From NCBI GenBank assembly GCA_013152945.1, contig JAADFL010000128.1, forward strand, positions 1-19,625: a stretch of 19,625 nucleotides of DNA. The letters run 5' to 3'. The stretch comes from Deltaproteobacteria bacterium. Its GTDB lineage: Bacteria > Myxococcota_A > JAADFL01. Under the pieces are notes generated by a model. The model was not told where the DNA came from, ran no database searches, and worked only from the letters and a program-made list of their open reading frames with translations. Position numbers and translations under genes: made by a program. Position 1 is the stretch's first letter. Every line of letters starts with the position of its first letter. Below are positions 7,643 through 15,672 of the stretch, piece by piece.

Positions 7643-7671
7643 ATGTTACCCTTGATAAGAGGCCGGGTCAA
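7643..7671 (-). promoter_or_regulatory. Candidate sigma-70 promoter of the REC-PilZ gene
   Basis: On the minus strand, TTGACC (7671-7666) and TAACAT (7648-7643) are separated by exactly 17 bp. The -10 lies about 36 bp upstream of the GTG start. It overlaps the ATG at 7643, the longest possible murJ start, which argues that murJ begins further in. This is a consensus-based call only. Confidence 0.45.
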
Positions 7672-7741
7672 CACAGGCTTGTCCATACAGGCTGAATCTG
7701 TTACCACAAGTTTTGTATTCGAACGGCTTGGGAGTTGTACT

Positions 7742-9346
7742 TTGGCGCAGGTCGGGGATAACAGAAAACAAGCAGGCAGGGAGCGTTCCCGGAATATTTT
7801 CAGAGCGTTCCTCGCGTCCTCCACAGGCACTGCTGTTTCCAGGGTATTGGGAGCGGTTAGAGACATTACAATAGCCAATCTACTCGGCGCAGGTTCCGGC
7901 TCGGACGCATTTTGGATAGCCTTCACGGTTCCCAACGTGTTCAGAAGGTTCGTGGCGGACGAGGGCCTTACAGGCGCTTTGATTCCCGCCCTGTCCAAGG
8001 CGGAAAAGGAAGAAAACACCCAATCCGCCCGAAAATTGGCAAACAGTACTTTAACAGCTCTGCTCCTCGCCAACATTCTGCTGTGTGCCCTGGGATTGTG
8101 GAAAGCGGACTTGTTGGTAAAGGCATTCGCTTACGGCTTCATACAGGAACCGGCCAAGTTCGAGCTGACCGTAACTTTAACAAGATGGCTTTTCCCATTC
8201 TTGTTTTTCGTCAGCCTGGTCTCTTTCCTTGAAGGATTACTTAACCAGAGAAATCATTTTTTCATTCCCAAGTTGGCCCCGGGAATAGTAAGCGCTTCCA
8301 TAGCGGTTTCCGCAATACTACTGGCCGGCAAGTTCGAAAAGCCCGAGTATGCGTTGGTGGCCGGAGTCCTTGCCGGCGGCCTGTTACACCTGATTGTCAC
8401 GAGCGTACCCACCTTGATGCTTTGGGGTAAGCTGGCCTTATCATTTACCTTTTCCTCCGGCCGCTTCAAGAGCCTGTTAAAAGAAATGGGCAAGGTTCTG
8501 TTGATAGGGCTGCTGGCGCAGGTCAACATCATCGTGTTGCGGCAACTTGCATCATTGCTTGGTGACGGCGCAGTTACCAGGTATTGGTATGCAAACAGGC
8601 TGGTTGACCTGGCGCAGGGAATAGTGGCAGTCGGAATATCGAGTGCACTCTTGCCGTCCGCCAGCGCATCGGTGGCAGAGGGTGATGAAGAGGGGATGAA
8701 ACATGGTCTGTCATATTCCTTCAGATTGGCCTCCTTCCTCCTGTTGCCTGCAGCTACCATCATAGCGGTTTTCGCCGAACCCATATCGTCAATCCTCTTC
8801 CGCCATGGCAGGTACTCGGTGGAGGATGTTCGTTGGACCGCCTCCACGTTGCGTCTTCTTGCTCCATTCCTGCTTTCAGTCGCGGGAATCAACATCATCA
8901 AGAAGATATACTTTGCCATCGAGGACAGGAACACCCTTTTACTGATCGGCGGATTAGGAGTAATCCTGACTGGAATCCTGGGCTGGTTTCTTATCGGCCC
9001 TTACAACATCCTGGGACTGGCCGGGGCCCTGTCACTTTCCAGTATCGTTCAGTTCGGCGCGTACCTGTGGTTGCTTCACAAGAAGCTTGATACGGGTATC
9101 GGCCTTCTTCCAATACTGATTCCACTTGGCAAGATGATCGCGGCTTGCCTGCCTCCTGCTGTTTTACTTTATCTCCTTTCGTTTTTGGGTGACTGGACTC
9201 TTGGCCCCATGTCCTTGAAAAATCTGGCTATAATCGGATGCGGCTTGCCTTTGGCCGGTATGCTCTATTTGTTTTTCTCCAGAATACTGGGCCTGGCCGA
9301 AGCTAAATCCTTGTTGGCGAAAGTTGGCGTAAAAAATGCGCGTTGA
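7742..9346 (+). CDS. murJ: Lipid II flippase MurJ (MviN family)
   Basis: This is a polytopic inner-membrane protein of the MOP superfamily with about 14 hydrophobic segments. It moves lipid-linked peptidoglycan precursor to the periplasmic face. The diagnostic N-terminal block is present: SRVLGAVRDITIANLLGAG and SDAFWIAFTVPNVFRRFVADEGLTGALIPALSK. It includes the arginines of helix 1, the conserved aspartate before AF, and the RR pair. The frame is open to an ATG at 7643, giving 567 residues, but those 33 extra residues look nothing like MurJ, have no ribosome-binding site and overlap a candidate divergent promoter. I prefer TTG 7742, which has GGGAG 7 nt upstream and gives 534 residues, close to family length. 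The start remains uncertain, but the function is clear. Confidence 0.88.
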   Translation: MAQVGDNRKQAGRERSRNIFRAFLASSTGTAVSRVLGAVRDITIANLLGAGSGSDAFWIAFTVPNVFRRFVADEGLTGALIPALSKAEKEENTQSARKLANSTLTALLLANILLCALGLWKADLLVKAFAYGFIQEPAKFELTVTLTRWLFPFLFFVSLVSFLEGLLNQRNHFFIPKLAPGIVSASIAVSAILLAGKFEKPEYALVAGVLAGGLLHLIVTSVPTLMLWGKLALSFTFSSGRFKSLLKEMGKVLLIGLLAQVNIIVLRQLASLLGDGAVTRYWYANRLVDLAQGIVAVGISSALLPSASASVAEGDEEGMKHGLSYSFRLASFLLLPAATIIAVFAEPISSILFRHGRYSVEDVRWTASTLRLLAPFLLSVAGINIIKKIYFAIEDRNTLLLIGGLGVILTGILGWFLIGPYNILGLAGALSLSSIVQFGAYLWLLHKKLDTGIGLLPILIPLGKMIAACLPPAVLLYLLSFLGDWTLGPMSLKNLAIIGCGLPLAGMLYLFFSRILGLAEAKSLLAKVGVKNAR

Positions 9347-9358
9347 CACGTTACAGGT

Positions 9359-9388
9359 TTGGATTAGCATGAAGACCGGTTCTATAAT
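9359..9388 (+). promoter_or_regulatory. Candidate promoter of the EGF/Gly-rich lipoprotein gene
   Basis: A perfect TATAAT (9383-9388) lies 18 bp after TTGGAT (9359-9364, four of six consensus bases), in the gap after murJ. The predicted transcript start near 9395 would leave a leader of about 75 nt before the ATG at 9471. This suggests the lipoprotein is transcribed separately from murJ. Confidence 0.5.
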
Positions 9389-9470
9389 CAAGTCGTTCGG
9401 CACGGAAAGGAGCACCAAGAACCCAGGCCATGAATATTTGGGAGCTAATTGGAACCATGGAGGCAGGATC

Positions 9471-11066
9471 ATGTTTGGAAAAAAAATCAAAGGCAGGTCG
9501 AAAGGTTTAACCGAGCGAAGCATCCCGGTATCGATTTATTTTCTATCTCTTTTGTTGCTTACGTTGATTGCTATAACGGCTGGCGCCTGTGGAGGAGGTT
9601 CCGAGAATGATACGGACACCTGTAAGGGATGGGAATGTTCCGGCCATGGAAAATGCGAGATAGGATACTGGGGGCCGGTATGTAAGTGCGATGCAGGGTA
9701 CCTGGTTTCTTTGGACGGAAAGGAATGCACCGCCGCCGGACCATGCAAAGATCAAGACTGTTCAGGCCATGGCTCCTGCCAGGTTGATGCACGGGGCAAG
9801 CCTTATTGCGAATGCACAAAGGGATTCAATTCAGGCCCCGGCCTTACCTGCCTGCCCGGATGTACATCGAGTTCGGATTGCACGGATCCTTATGATGCAA
9901 AATGCACGGACCATGGAACACTACTGAGATATTCCATGCCCGGCTCGTGCAATAACGGCGTGTGTGCGTACAAAGAAACAGAAGACGGATGCAATGAACT
10001 CGGATGCTGCAAGGATCATTGCTGTCGCATCAAGCCATCCAACTTCGGAGACACGGGCTGGCTCGAAGATACGGGGTTATCCGGAACCGCATCCGGGACC
10101 TTTGATACGGTGAATGATTGCAAACAGGGTTCCATGCTGGGTGATTGTAATCTAAAGGAGCACAAGGACAGGCCGGATATCTGTATATGCAAACTGGATA
10201 CCCTGTCCGTAACAGGAACGCTGAAGCTGAAGGGAGATGCGGCTCTCGCCGTACTGGCAAGTCAAACCGTCGATATCCAGGGTAATATCGACCTGTCTGC
10301 ATCCAACGGCTCGCCCGGCCCTGGAGCGGAAAAATTTCCGATGGAGGAATCCAACACTTGGTACGGCGGAAGCGGTGGTAGTTACGGCGGCCGGGGAGGT
10401 AATGTACCGGCCGATGGTTATAAAGAAAGAGGTTCAGCCAGGATAGAACCATTGATTGGCGGTCAAAACGGGCAGGACGGGTGTGGAGGCAGGACTGGTG
10501 GAGGCGGGGGAGGTGCTTTACAGATAACGGCAGGTGAAAAAATCACAATGAGCGGCGTAATAAATGCCGGCGGAGGCGGCGGCCTTGGGGGAAATGCCCG
10601 CACCGACGCAGTAGAAGATAAGGATTGCATTGGTGGAGCCGGGGGCGGAAGCGGAGGAGCCGTGCTTCTCGAATCACTTGAGGTTGCTTTGACCGGGACC
10701 ATTGCAGCGAACGGCGGAGGCGGCGGCGGAGGAGGAAACAATGATGGTGAAGCAGGCGGCAATGGTTCGGATGCGACGGCAGACTTGAATCCTGCTGCCG
10801 GTGGACAGGGACGGGACGGCCATGGTTGCGCCTTACAGGGAAATACGCAGGGAGGTGATGGGGGCCTGGGAGCGGCCGGGAAAACTATTGAAGGCGGAAA
10901 TGGTGAGAGCTACGAGTGGAAACAGTGCCCCCAACATCAAAACTACCTCGGCGGCGGTGGTGGCGGCGGCGGGGCCGGCAGAATCAGGGTCTATACCCTG
11001 GGAGAATGCAGGTGTGCCGGGACATGTTCACCGCCTGTATCGTGTGGAATGCCAATCGGCGGATGA
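9471..11066 (+). CDS. Surface lipoprotein with two EGF-like modules and a glycine-rich beta-repeat domain
   Basis: This is a 531-residue exported protein. A positively charged start and hydrophobic stretch (17-39) end in a relaxed lipobox, TAGAC, making Cys40 the likely lipidated residue. Two EGF-like modules follow at about 51-86 and 92-127 (CSGHGKC...CKCDAGY and CSGHGSC...CECTKGF). A cysteine-rich segment covers about 130-240. The last 290 residues alternate short hydrophobic strands with long glycine runs (LSVTGTLKLKG, VDIQGNIDLSASNG, ALQITAGEKITMSGVINAGGGGG, AVLLESLEVALTGTIAANGGGGGGG), ending in GRIRVYTLGECRCAGTC. That pattern suggests a beta-helix with glycine loops. Frames upstream to 9336 exist, but ATG 9471 has GGAGG 7 nt before it and gives the signal peptide. 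The function is unknown; adhesion or extracellular matrix is a guess. Confidence 0.82.
   Translation: MFGKKIKGRSKGLTERSIPVSIYFLSLLLLTLIAITAGACGGGSENDTDTCKGWECSGHGKCEIGYWGPVCKCDAGYLVSLDGKECTAAGPCKDQDCSGHGSCQVDARGKPYCECTKGFNSGPGLTCLPGCTSSSDCTDPYDAKCTDHGTLLRYSMPGSCNNGVCAYKETEDGCNELGCCKDHCCRIKPSNFGDTGWLEDTGLSGTASGTFDTVNDCKQGSMLGDCNLKEHKDRPDICICKLDTLSVTGTLKLKGDAALAVLASQTVDIQGNIDLSASNGSPGPGAEKFPMEESNTWYGGSGGSYGGRGGNVPADGYKERGSARIEPLIGGQNGQDGCGGRTGGGGGGALQITAGEKITMSGVINAGGGGGLGGNARTDAVEDKDCIGGAGGGSGGAVLLESLEVALTGTIAANGGGGGGGGNNDGEAGGNGSDATADLNPAAGGQGRDGHGCALQGNTQGGDGGLGAAGKTIEGGNGESYEWKQCPQHQNYLGGGGGGGGAGRIRVYTLGECRCAGTCSPPVSCGMPIGG
10480..10990 (+). repeat. Low-complexity GGN-rich coding repeats (poly-glycine loops)
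   Basis: Several GGA/GGC/GGT runs lie inside the lipoprotein gene (near 10495-10515, 10565-10595, 10635-10665, 10708-10740 and 10950-10980). Each encodes 4-8 consecutive glycines after a short hydrophobic strand. Such tracts can be prone to slippage or recombination and probably mark copies of one structural unit. The opposite strand is correspondingly proline-rich and open, which is a composition artefact. Confidence 0.6.
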
Positions 11067-11135
11067 CGGCCATGATTTTATATGCCGGCGCACGAAGCAG
11101 CCAAAAGTTTGTTTGAAGGGATTATTGGAGGCAAC

Positions 11136-13373
11136 ATGGCGGATGAAAAGCTGGCGGATATTTCAAAACAGTTGAGATCTTCCTTCTCGAAACGACAGAG
11201 CCTGCTCTCCTTTGTAGAATACATGGAGCTGCTTCGTGAGAGGCCCTATTACTTTGTGCGCTGCGCCCCACAGTACATGGTCGACGCCGTAAACAGCATG
11301 GGTTTCGAAGACAGGGAACACTTTGGCGCCAAGCTCAGAAGGCCCAGGCTTTTTGACAAAGCCAGGCCGGACGGATCCGGAAAAGTGGCAGGACAGGAAG
11401 AACCAGGCCAGGAGATTTATCGTCTCCTACTCAACTTTGCGAGGCAGGGGTATGCAGACAGACTTATCCTCTTATATGGACCAAACGGCTCGGCAAAGAC
11501 AACCATTGTGAGTTCATTTGCGCGCTGCCTGGAAAACTATTCGAAGAGCAGTGACGGTGCCCTTTACAGGTTTGAATGGATATTCCCGAAAGAAAAGGTG
11601 TACAAGGGAGGAAGACTCGGTTTTTCCGGAACCGGAAATAACAGCGATAGTGAACCCGAGTCCTTTGCAAAACTCGATGAGGGTGATATCGCTTCCGTAA
11701 TACCGTGCGAGTTGAAGGATCCTCCTCTGTTCCTTCTTCCCCGCGAAACACGGCAGAGCTTGTTTTCGGATTTGTTTCCAAGCGGCAGGTTGTCCGATGA
11801 GTATCCAATTCCATCGTATATGCTCAACGAAGGGCTTTGTCCCAAATGCAAACAGATATTCGATGCATTGCTCACTAGCTACCGGGGAGATTTCGATAGA
11901 GTATTGAAACATGTGCGCGTAAGGCGGTACGACATCAGCAAACAGTACAGGAGCGGAGCTGTCTCGGTCCATCCCCAGGTCTCGGTGGATGCCAGGTTGA
12001 TGCAGGTTACAGCGGATCAGGGTTATGCCTCTTTGCCGCCGGCATTGAGAAGCATTCCATTTTTCGTGCCTTTCGGAGAGCTTATCGACGCGAACAGGGG
12101 GATAATCGAATACGACGATTTGCTGAAGAGACCCGTGGAAGCCTTCAAATACCTGCTCACCACTGCGGAAATGCAAAGTCTCGCCCTGGAGAATCGCAGG
12201 TTTTCCCTGGACCTGGTTATGATTGCCACTACCAACGATCGTCACCTGGAATCATTCAAGTCCAGTCCGCAATTGGATTTCGCATCGTTCAAGGGCAGGA
12301 TCGAACTTGTGCGTGTGCCCTATCTCTTACGGGCAACCGATGAAAAGCGGATCTACCAGGTGTGGGCGGAAAAGGCATCCGCAGGAAAACACGTGAGCCC
12401 GCACGCAGTCGAACTCGCCGCTCTCTGGGCCGTATTGACCAGGCTGCGCAGGCCTGACCCTGAACATTTCGATAGTGAGCTTGCATCCGCGGTAAGGGAC
12501 CTCGATCCATTAGACAAGGCCATGCTCTACGACCGCGCTCTCGTGCCCGACAGCCTTTCTCCGGAAGAAGCGAGGGCCTTAAAAAAAGCGGCCATGCAGT
12601 TGAGAAACGAGTTCGATACCACTCCGGACTATGAAGGAAGGTTCGGGGCAAGCCCGAGAGAGATCAAGGGCGTGTTGTTGAATGCATCTCAAAGGACTGA
12701 TCATAGGTGCCTGTCTCCCCTGGCAATATTCCAGGAACTCGAAAATCTTTGTGCAGATGAGACTGTTTATGAATTCCTCCAGTTCAAGGCACAAGGACTT
12801 TACCACGATGCAAAAAACCTGATACGTGTCGTAAGGGATGTATATGTGGAAATAATCGATGATGAGTTCAAGACAGCAGTCGAGCTGATGGATCAGACCA
12901 AGGTTGACGCCATGTTCGAGAGATATGTCAAGCATGTGACGCATTCCATAAAGGGCGAAAAGCTCCTTAACCCTGTCACCGGCAAGTTCGAGCAACCTGA
13001 TGAAGATCTCATGCACGAGGTGGAGGGCCGGCTTGGTGTTACAGAGGATGCCGGGGCTTTCAGGTCCCAGTTGATTTCCGGAATAGGGGCTTACGGGATA
13101 GATAATCCAAACGAAGAACTGGAATACCGCAAGCTCTTTCCCGATCTGATAGAGCGGCTCGAAGAAAATCTCTTCAAGCAACTCGCAGCCACCTTGCAAA
13201 AGTCATGCAAGGCCGTGCTCGATCTCCTTGGCGAACGTAAGGGCATGGAGGAAGAAGAAAGAGAGCTGGCAAACAAGATCCTTGACAACCTGAAGAAAAA
13301 GTTTGGTTATTGCGACTATTGCGCAGGAGAAGCTATCGGTTTACTCATGCAAAACAAATACTCCCTGGGATAA
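11136..13373 (+). CDS. prkA: PrkA family AAA+ serine protein kinase
   Basis: This is a 745-residue cytoplasmic protein. After an N-terminal helical region (FVEYMELLRERPYYFVRCAPQYMVD) comes the PrkA AAA+ domain with Walker A GPNGSAKT (115-122). CPKC (235-238) corresponds to the family's CPMC segment. FGELIDANRGIIEYDDLLK and ALENRRFSLDLVMIATTN match the family's GEL-x-x-ANRG and arginine/asparagine sensor regions. The C-terminal part keeps LNPVTGKFEQPDEDLMHEVEGRLGVTE, close to the PVTGEEMEPDEKLMRSIEEQIG block of Bacillus and enteric PrkA. Family members are stress- or starvation-linked; whether they act as kinase, ATPase or protease is debated. ATG 11136 has GGAGG 4 nt upstream; an ATG at 11082 would add 18 residues. 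The usual partners (SpoVR and a DUF444 protein) are absent here. It lies 69 bp after the lipoprotein gene. Confidence 0.87.
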   Translation: MADEKLADISKQLRSSFSKRQSLLSFVEYMELLRERPYYFVRCAPQYMVDAVNSMGFEDREHFGAKLRRPRLFDKARPDGSGKVAGQEEPGQEIYRLLLNFARQGYADRLILLYGPNGSAKTTIVSSFARCLENYSKSSDGALYRFEWIFPKEKVYKGGRLGFSGTGNNSDSEPESFAKLDEGDIASVIPCELKDPPLFLLPRETRQSLFSDLFPSGRLSDEYPIPSYMLNEGLCPKCKQIFDALLTSYRGDFDRVLKHVRVRRYDISKQYRSGAVSVHPQVSVDARLMQVTADQGYASLPPALRSIPFFVPFGELIDANRGIIEYDDLLKRPVEAFKYLLTTAEMQSLALENRRFSLDLVMIATTNDRHLESFKSSPQLDFASFKGRIELVRVPYLLRATDEKRIYQVWAEKASAGKHVSPHAVELAALWAVLTRLRRPDPEHFDSELASAVRDLDPLDKAMLYDRALVPDSLSPEEARALKKAAMQLRNEFDTTPDYEGRFGASPREIKGVLLNASQRTDHRCLSPLAIFQELENLCADETVYEFLQFKAQGLYHDAKNLIRVVRDVYVEIIDDEFKTAVELMDQTKVDAMFERYVKHVTHSIKGEKLLNPVTGKFEQPDEDLMHEVEGRLGVTEDAGAFRSQLISGIGAYGIDNPNEELEYRKLFPDLIERLEENLFKQLAATLQKSCKAVLDLLGERKGMEEEERELANKILDNLKKKFGYCDYCAGEAIGLLMQNKYSLG

Positions 13374-13398
13374 CTCCGGATATTTTTATTTTTTTATT
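13374..13398. other. T-rich spacer between convergent prkA and rnr
   Basis: Only 25 bp separate the two stop codons, and the plus strand is almost all T with scattered A (ATATTTTTATTTTTTTATTT). I see no stem strong enough to call an intrinsic terminator. The tract could act as the U-run for prkA transcripts with a weak stem in the end of the gene. Confidence 0.3.
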
Positions 13399-15459
13399 TC
13401 ATCTGGACAATTTCTCGATACTGGCGGTTACAAGCCGCCTTGCAATGCTTGCACCTTCTATCAATACTTCGACTCTGTCACCAACGCATACCGAGTACCC
13501 GCCCGACCGCCTTTTGAGACAAGTACCGGATTCATCCACCCTGAGGCCCCTTGGGAGCCTCGATATGGGCACGAGCACCTCTGCAAAGGGCGAATCCAAT
13601 TCCACGAACAAGCCGTTCTGCTGCACAAAGCTCACGTATCCCGGTATTACATGCCCGAGCATCCCGGACAAGAGCATGGCCCTGTACGCGTCCACTGCCT
13701 CTCTTTCGGCATCCTCGGCCGTGCGTTCCGAAATAGAGCACTCGTTGGCCAATCGAGCTGCATCTTGGATGCTTTCAATTTTTCCACGTAGAATGTAATC
13801 ACGCACCTGCCTGTGCACAACCAGGTCCGGGTACCGCCTAATCGGCGAGGTAAAGTGCAAATACCCGGTGGATGCAAGCCCGTGATGCCCAAGGTTCTCC
13901 TCGCAGTATCTCGCCTTTGCAAGGCTGCGAAGCAACCTTACCTTCAAATATGCTTCCTGGCGGCTCCCTTTGAACGATTCCAGAAAACGTGCGAGTGACC
14001 TTGGCGATCCATCCCGGGGCGCTGGCAATCCCTTGGCCCCTGCAAGCTTCCTCAATGCATCGAGGGCCTGAGGGTCAGGTTCCTCATGAACCCTGAAAAG
14101 GGTCTGCACGTCCTTCATCAAGCCGGCCACTGCCTCGTTGGCTGCTATCATCAGCTCTTCCACGATCATGTGGGAAGGTTTTCTTTCAGCCCTAATCACG
14201 TCTTGTGGAAGGCCGGTAGAATCGAGTATCACCTTTGGCTCGGGCAGGTCCAGGTCCAAGGCACCTCTCTTCAGCCTCGACTTCCTCATTCTCTTTGCAA
14301 CACGCATCATTTTCTTGAGCAAGTCCGTGCAGCCCCCAAAGGGTTCTTCTTTTTTGCCTTCGAGTATTCCGGCGGCCATGTCGTAAGAAAGCTTGGCCCT
14401 TGATTCAATAAGAGCCAGGAAAACATCCTTCCTGTAACCGTTCTCATCCATTGCCACAACCATGGCCGGCCTCAAACGATCCGGAAGCAGGCTGCATGCA
14501 TTGCCGGTAAGGGCCGGGGGAAGCATGGGGACGCACCTGTCAGGAAAATACACGGAACAACCCCGCCTCCTGGCCTCGATATCCAGGGCGCGGAAAGGCC
14601 TGACGAATGAGCCCACATCCGCAATAGCTACAAGTACCATGCCATGATGCAGTCCGATTGCATCATCCAGATCTTTTGCATCCTCTGGGTCTATGGTCAC
14701 AAAAGGTACATCTGTGAGGTCCCGGTAGATCTTGGGATCCGGTTGAAAATCCCGGGCAGCTTCCATGGATTCCTTTTCCGCCTCGTCCGAGAAATCCGTT
14801 TCTATACCTGCACCTGCGATTATCTTTTCAATCTCGATGCCCGGATCTCCTTGCCTGCCGAGCACTCTCGAAATAGCCGCCATGGGAGGCCCGGAATTAC
14901 CCGGGTATCTTGTGATGTTGCAGCACACGACCTGTCCCGGTTCGGTTTCATCATTGTCCTCAAGGAAAAAATCTGTGTGGAGCTTGGGATCCTCGGGAAT
15001 GATGAAGAATTTCCTGCCCGCCCTGAAGACCTCTCCGACAAGCTGTTTCCTTCTATGTTCGATTACCTTGACGACCTTGCCCCTTGGGCCCCTTGAGCCC
15101 CGTCCATGCGAAGTGACCTCCACCTCCACGATGTCGTTGTCCAGTGCGTCGCCGAAGTCCCCGGGCCTTATGAACACGTCCTTGCCGTCCTTAACCGCCA
15201 CAAAGCCGAACCCATGATTCTTATTTATCTGGAGAGCCCCTTCAACTTTTACTTGACTCCGGGCCGCTGTGACGATTCTTCCTGACTCGCGTCCAACCTT
15301 GCCGTGAGCAATCAGGGAATCCAGTAACGAGCGCACCTCTTCCCTTCCACCATGTGCCCCAGGGGCCAGGGTCTTTACCAGGCTGTCCCTGCTTATTCCC
15401 TTTTTCCCGGCTTTGGCCAGGAGCTTGAATATCTTTTGTTTCAGGCCGGCCGTTCTCAT
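13399..15459 (-). CDS. rnr: Ribonuclease R
   Basis: This 686-residue 3'-5' exoribonuclease of the RNB family degrades structured RNA. In order it shows an N-terminal winged-helix segment (about 1-65), two cold-shock-type OB domains (about 70-200; KNHGFGFVAVKDGKDVFIRPGD is typical), and the RNB catalytic domain. The metal-binding acids D257, D263, D265 and D266 sit in TIDPEDAKDLDDAI, and HFTSPIRRYPDLVVHR is also present. A C-terminal S1 domain follows (GYVSFVQQNGLFVEL...EVLVPISRL). It lacks the long Lys-rich tail of the Escherichia coli enzyme (813 residues). ATG 15459 has GAGGA 4 nt upstream and fits the family start; an ATG at 15525 would add 22 unrelated residues. The gap of 213 bp upstream holds no gene that I can support. 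Confidence 0.92.
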   Translation of the reverse strand: MRTAGLKQKIFKLLAKAGKKGISRDSLVKTLAPGAHGGREEVRSLLDSLIAHGKVGRESGRIVTAARSQVKVEGALQINKNHGFGFVAVKDGKDVFIRPGDFGDALDNDIVEVEVTSHGRGSRGPRGKVVKVIEHRRKQLVGEVFRAGRKFFIIPEDPKLHTDFFLEDNDETEPGQVVCCNITRYPGNSGPPMAAISRVLGRQGDPGIEIEKIIAGAGIETDFSDEAEKESMEAARDFQPDPKIYRDLTDVPFVTIDPEDAKDLDDAIGLHHGMVLVAIADVGSFVRPFRALDIEARRRGCSVYFPDRCVPMLPPALTGNACSLLPDRLRPAMVVAMDENGYRKDVFLALIESRAKLSYDMAAGILEGKKEEPFGGCTDLLKKMMRVAKRMRKSRLKRGALDLDLPEPKVILDSTGLPQDVIRAERKPSHMIVEELMIAANEAVAGLMKDVQTLFRVHEEPDPQALDALRKLAGAKGLPAPRDGSPRSLARFLESFKGSRQEAYLKVRLLRSLAKARYCEENLGHHGLASTGYLHFTSPIRRYPDLVVHRQVRDYILRGKIESIQDAARLANECSISERTAEDAEREAVDAYRAMLLSGMLGHVIPGYVSFVQQNGLFVELDSPFAEVLVPISRLPRGLRVDESGTCLKRRSGGYSVCVGDRVEVLIEGASIARRLVTASIEKLSR

Positions 15460-15672
15460 GCGTCCTCGCAAATCAACTCGGCAAGTAAGCCATGTCGGCT
15501 TCGTCGCTGTTGCTCCTTGTATCATGAGCCCCGGCCCAGGGATAGCATAACCTTTGTAATAATGGCTCGGAGAGCTCTGGTATCCGTATTGAACCGCCTG
15601 TATTGGTTATGCCTTCCACTCCCGGCAAAAATTGCCGCCCGAGAGGAGGTACAGGAAGAGATGAGCCATGGC
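15460..15672. other. Spacer upstream of rnr with a short perfect hairpin
   Basis: No gene is supported here. CGGCAA-AAA-TTGCCG (15623-15637) is a perfect 6-bp stem with a 3-nt loop. It lies 36 bp beyond the stop of the exported-protein gene and has no T run, so it may be a weak, perhaps Rho-assisted, end signal. A 10-bp inverted repeat, GTAAGCCATG (15485-15494) with CATGGCTTAC (15667-15676), spans most of the spacer and may be chance. Confidence 0.35.

Noticed and set aside
10463-10762. Proline-rich open frame on the minus strand opposite the glycine-rich region
   Set aside because: It is the composition mirror of GGN codons, with no ribosome-binding site or family resemblance.
10495-10980. 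GGN-rich tracts considered as a CRISPR-like or satellite array
   Set aside because: Spacing is irregular, there are no unique spacers, and the tracts are read in frame as glycine loops of one protein.
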